From the NCBI GenBank assembly GCA_002393705.1, contig DGTH01000076.1:790-8101 (forward strand): 7,312 nt of DNA. Reading direction: 5' to 3'. The notes under the pieces were generated by a model. It did not search any database, was not told the DNA's origin, and was given only the letters and a program-made list of their open reading frames with translations. The number at the start of each line of letters is the position of its first letter. Position 1 is the first letter of the stretch. Source of the stretch: Prevotella sp. UBA4341 (GTDB lineage Bacteria > Bacteroidota > Bacteroidia > Bacteroidales > Bacteroidaceae). This document shows, piece after piece, positions 6,349 through 7,312 of the stretch. The position numbers were made by a program, and so were the translations under genes.

Positions 6349-6669
6349 TCAGGCACGCACGCCGAGGGAGCGGCGATAGGTCATGACGAAATACAGGCAG
6401 AGGGCCAGGGCCAGGAACACCACGAAGATGGAGCCGAGGAGCATGGTCATGTCGTCGCCGCCGGGGGCAGTGCCTACCATGAACTCCTGGGCGGCGGCTG
6501 CCGAGTCGGCGCAGCAGTTGGAGCAGGCCGAGTCGCAAGCGTGCTGACAGGAGGAGCTGACCGTATCGACATGTTGCTTAACAACAGTTCCGGGGTCAGG
6601 CCGCACGACGGGGATGGGTCGTTTGTACCCGTCGTAGGGCAGAACGTCTAATAAAAGATTGTACCACAT
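6349..6669 (-). CDS. Small cysteine-rich single-span membrane protein, unknown function
   Basis: A 106-residue protein that I do not recognise. Residues 1-40 are polar with several prolines (YKRPIPVVRPDPG). Residues 41-53 hold five cysteines in the pattern C-x3-C-x3-C-x2-CC. A single hydrophobic segment spans about 75-97 (MTMLLGSIFVVFLALALCLYFV), followed by the basic end TYRRSLGVRA. By the positive-inside rule the short C-terminus would be cytoplasmic and the cysteine region periplasmic; disulfides or metal binding are possible but unproven. The ATG at 6669 is the first in frame after an A/T-rich leader (TTATTAATT). The preceding 98-bp gap has no clear -7 box. The transmembrane segment and the cysteine cluster favour this minus-strand reading over the open frames on the plus strand. 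It lies downstream of the polytopic membrane protein, perhaps co-transcribed with it. Confidence 0.6.
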   Translation of the reverse strand: MWYNLLLDVLPYDGYKRPIPVVRPDPGTVVKQHVDTVSSSCQHACDSACSNCCADSAAAAQEFMVGTAPGGDDMTMLLGSIFVVFLALALCLYFVMTYRRSLGVRA

Positions 6670-6716
6670 AATTAATAATGTATTAAAGGGTGAATAATAT
6701 CATCTTTTGTCTCATC

Positions 6717-6757
6717 CCCACCCCTACCCCTCCCCTACATGGGAGGGGAGTTGTGCC
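6717..6757. repeat. GC-rich palindromic repeat (CCCCTCCC/GGGAGGGG) in the intergenic gap
   Basis: CCCCTCCC (6727-6734) and GGGAGGGG (6741-6748) form a perfect 8-bp stem with a 6-nt loop, preceded by a C-rich run and followed by AGTTGTGCC. It lies between the two membrane-protein genes. It matches in layout the copy at 7121-7158 (C-rich run, CCCCTCC stem, GGAGGGGAG, then TTTGAGCC-like). No T-tract follows on either strand, so I read it as a dispersed repeat rather than a canonical terminator. Confidence 0.75.
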
Positions 6758-6767
6758 TGCGGAGTCA

Positions 6768-7312
6768 TCAAAAAGCAAAGCGGAGTTGCAAATAGACCCA
6801 GACCATCTGGAGGAGCAGACCGAGGAGGAAGCTGACGGCATTCGTAAGCAGGCTATAGACCAGGGCCTGGCGCCAGCGGCGCAAGAGCAGGAAGTAGCAG
6901 ACGGTCTCTACGGCGACGACGGCCAGCTCGCCCAAGACGATGTAGAGAACGGGCGTGGGGTGCGGACCGAAGAGCACGACAACGTTGAGCGGCACGTTAG
7001 TCAGCACGTTCATCAAGACCGAGCCCCACAGCACCTTCGACCTGCGCTCACGGAGCAGCCAGAGCACCAACAGCTCGAAGAGGATGGTGGAAATGAGAGG
7101 AGAGAGGAGAGAGAGGAAGGCCTCCCCCACCCCCTCCCAAGGAGGGGAGCTTTGAGCCAGGAGGTAGCCGGGCATGAGGGCGGCAGCCAAGAGGCCGAAG
7201 CTCAGGCCTTCGCGGCCGGGCAACAGGCGGTTGGAAAGCCAGAGCGTAACGGGCATGGTGCAGCTGATGGAGAAGAGAGAGAGAGCCTCTACCCCGAGAG
7301 CCTCTCCCCCGA
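6768..7312 (-). CDS. Polytopic membrane protein, unknown function, N-terminus beyond the window
   Basis: The frame ends at TGA (6770-6768) and stays open to the last base, so 181 full codons are visible. An internal ATG at 7256 gives 162 residues, but the hydrophobic stretch ALSLFSISCTMPVTLWL crosses it, so the true start is probably outside the window. Numbering from that ATG, hydrophobic segments fall at about 17-35, 47-69, 77-95, 101-125 and 132-160. Two halves look related: FELLVLWLLRERR...GSVLMN (about 60-83) and VETVCYFLLLRRWR...YSLLTN (about 116-139) share a Glu, a basic turn and a Ser-x3-Asn spacing, which suggests an internal duplication. Residues 35-46 (QSSPPWEGVGEA) are encoded by a GC-rich palindromic repeat and form a loop between hydrophobic segments. 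I recognise no transporter or enzyme motif. The small cysteine-rich membrane protein follows on the same strand after 98 bp. Confidence 0.7.
   Translation of the reverse strand, partial: GGEALGVEALSLFSISCTMPVTLWLSNRLLPGREGLSFGLLAAALMPGYLLAQSSPPWEGVGEAFLSLLSPLISTILFELLVLWLLRERRSKVLWGSVLMNVLTNVPLNVVVLFGPHPTPVLYIVLGELAVVAVETVCYFLLLRRWRQALVYSLLTNAVSFLLGLLLQMVWVYLQLRFAF
7121..7158. repeat. GC-rich palindromic repeat inside the membrane-protein gene
   Basis: CCCCTCC (7131-7137) and GGAGGGG (7141-7147) form a 7-bp stem around CAA, with a C-rich run before and AGCTTTGAGCC after. It resembles the intergenic copy at 6717-6757. It is read in frame on the minus strand as AQSSPPWEGVGEA. A GA-rich low-complexity tract (7095-7120) adjoins it. 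Confidence 0.8.
7281..7310. repeat. Two tandem 15-bp units at the window edge
   Basis: GAGAGCCTCTACCCC (7281-7295) is repeated as GAGAGCCTCTCCCCC (7296-7310), differing at one base. Fifteen bases is a multiple of three, so the minus-strand reading keeps frame and gives a five-residue period (GEALG-VEALS). The array may continue outside the window. Confidence 0.8.

Noticed and set aside
6150..6651. Plus-strand open frames across the 22-bp repeats and the cysteine-rich gene
   Set aside because: The predicted proteins begin in the hairpin and repeat units, then read antisense to the membrane protein; they show no hydrophobic or domain pattern, and no promoter was seen.
6717..6757. Intrinsic terminator for the polytopic membrane-protein gene
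   Set aside because: The stem is strong but no T-run follows on either strand, and a similar palindrome lies inside the gene itself, so a dispersed repeat is the better reading.

Overview
The window looks like a chromosomal segment of a gut or rumen Bacteroidota, most likely Prevotellaceae. Evidence: large secreted proteins built from SusE/SusF-like glycan-binding modules that end in a Bacteroidota-style C-terminal tail (YYDLSGRRV...GLYIINGKKVV); A-rich leaders without Shine-Dalgarno sequences; a promoter matching the Bacteroidota -33/-7 pattern (CTTG, 20-nt spacer, TATATTTG); and GC-rich palindromic repeats of the kind scattered through such genomes. The genus is inferred, not proven.

Layout. 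Positions 1-486 (+) hold the last 161 codons of a GH94 glycoside phosphorylase. A perfect 20-bp inverted repeat (486-527) follows and serves as a shared terminator between this gene and the convergent minus-strand gene. Two large tandem paralogs occupy 541-3108 (855 aa) and 3210-5759 (849 aa), both on the minus strand. Each has a signal peptide, an N-terminal beta-rich domain that is not shared between the two, three glycan-binding-like repeats in an A-B-A pattern, a 'bacterial repeat' beta domain, a FIVAR-like helical segment, a beta-rich C-terminal domain and a near-identical C-terminal tail. A terminator lies between them and a Bacteroidota-type promoter precedes the upstream one.

Positions 5760-6348 contain no convincing gene. 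They hold the promoter, a GC-rich palindrome, a three-segment set of mutually complementary sequences with an attenuator-like arrangement on the minus strand, and four tandem 22-bp palindromic units. Beyond these, still on the minus strand, lie a small cysteine-rich single-span membrane protein (6349-6669) and a polytopic membrane protein whose reading frame stays open to the window edge (6768-7312).

How the genes may work together: the GH94 enzyme splits an oligosaccharide with phosphate inside the cell, while the two paralogs probably bind glycan at or outside the cell surface. Their adjacency suggests a glycan-use locus, but no SusC/SusD pair or secreted hydrolase is visible here. A recurring theme is palindromic repeat sequence inside coding DNA: it encodes LTPAL(T/S)EGEG in both paralogs and SSPPWEGVGEA in the membrane protein. 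No clear new enzymatic or defence system is visible. The most unusual structures are the attenuator-like element with its neighbouring 22-bp palindromes, and the in-frame repeats.
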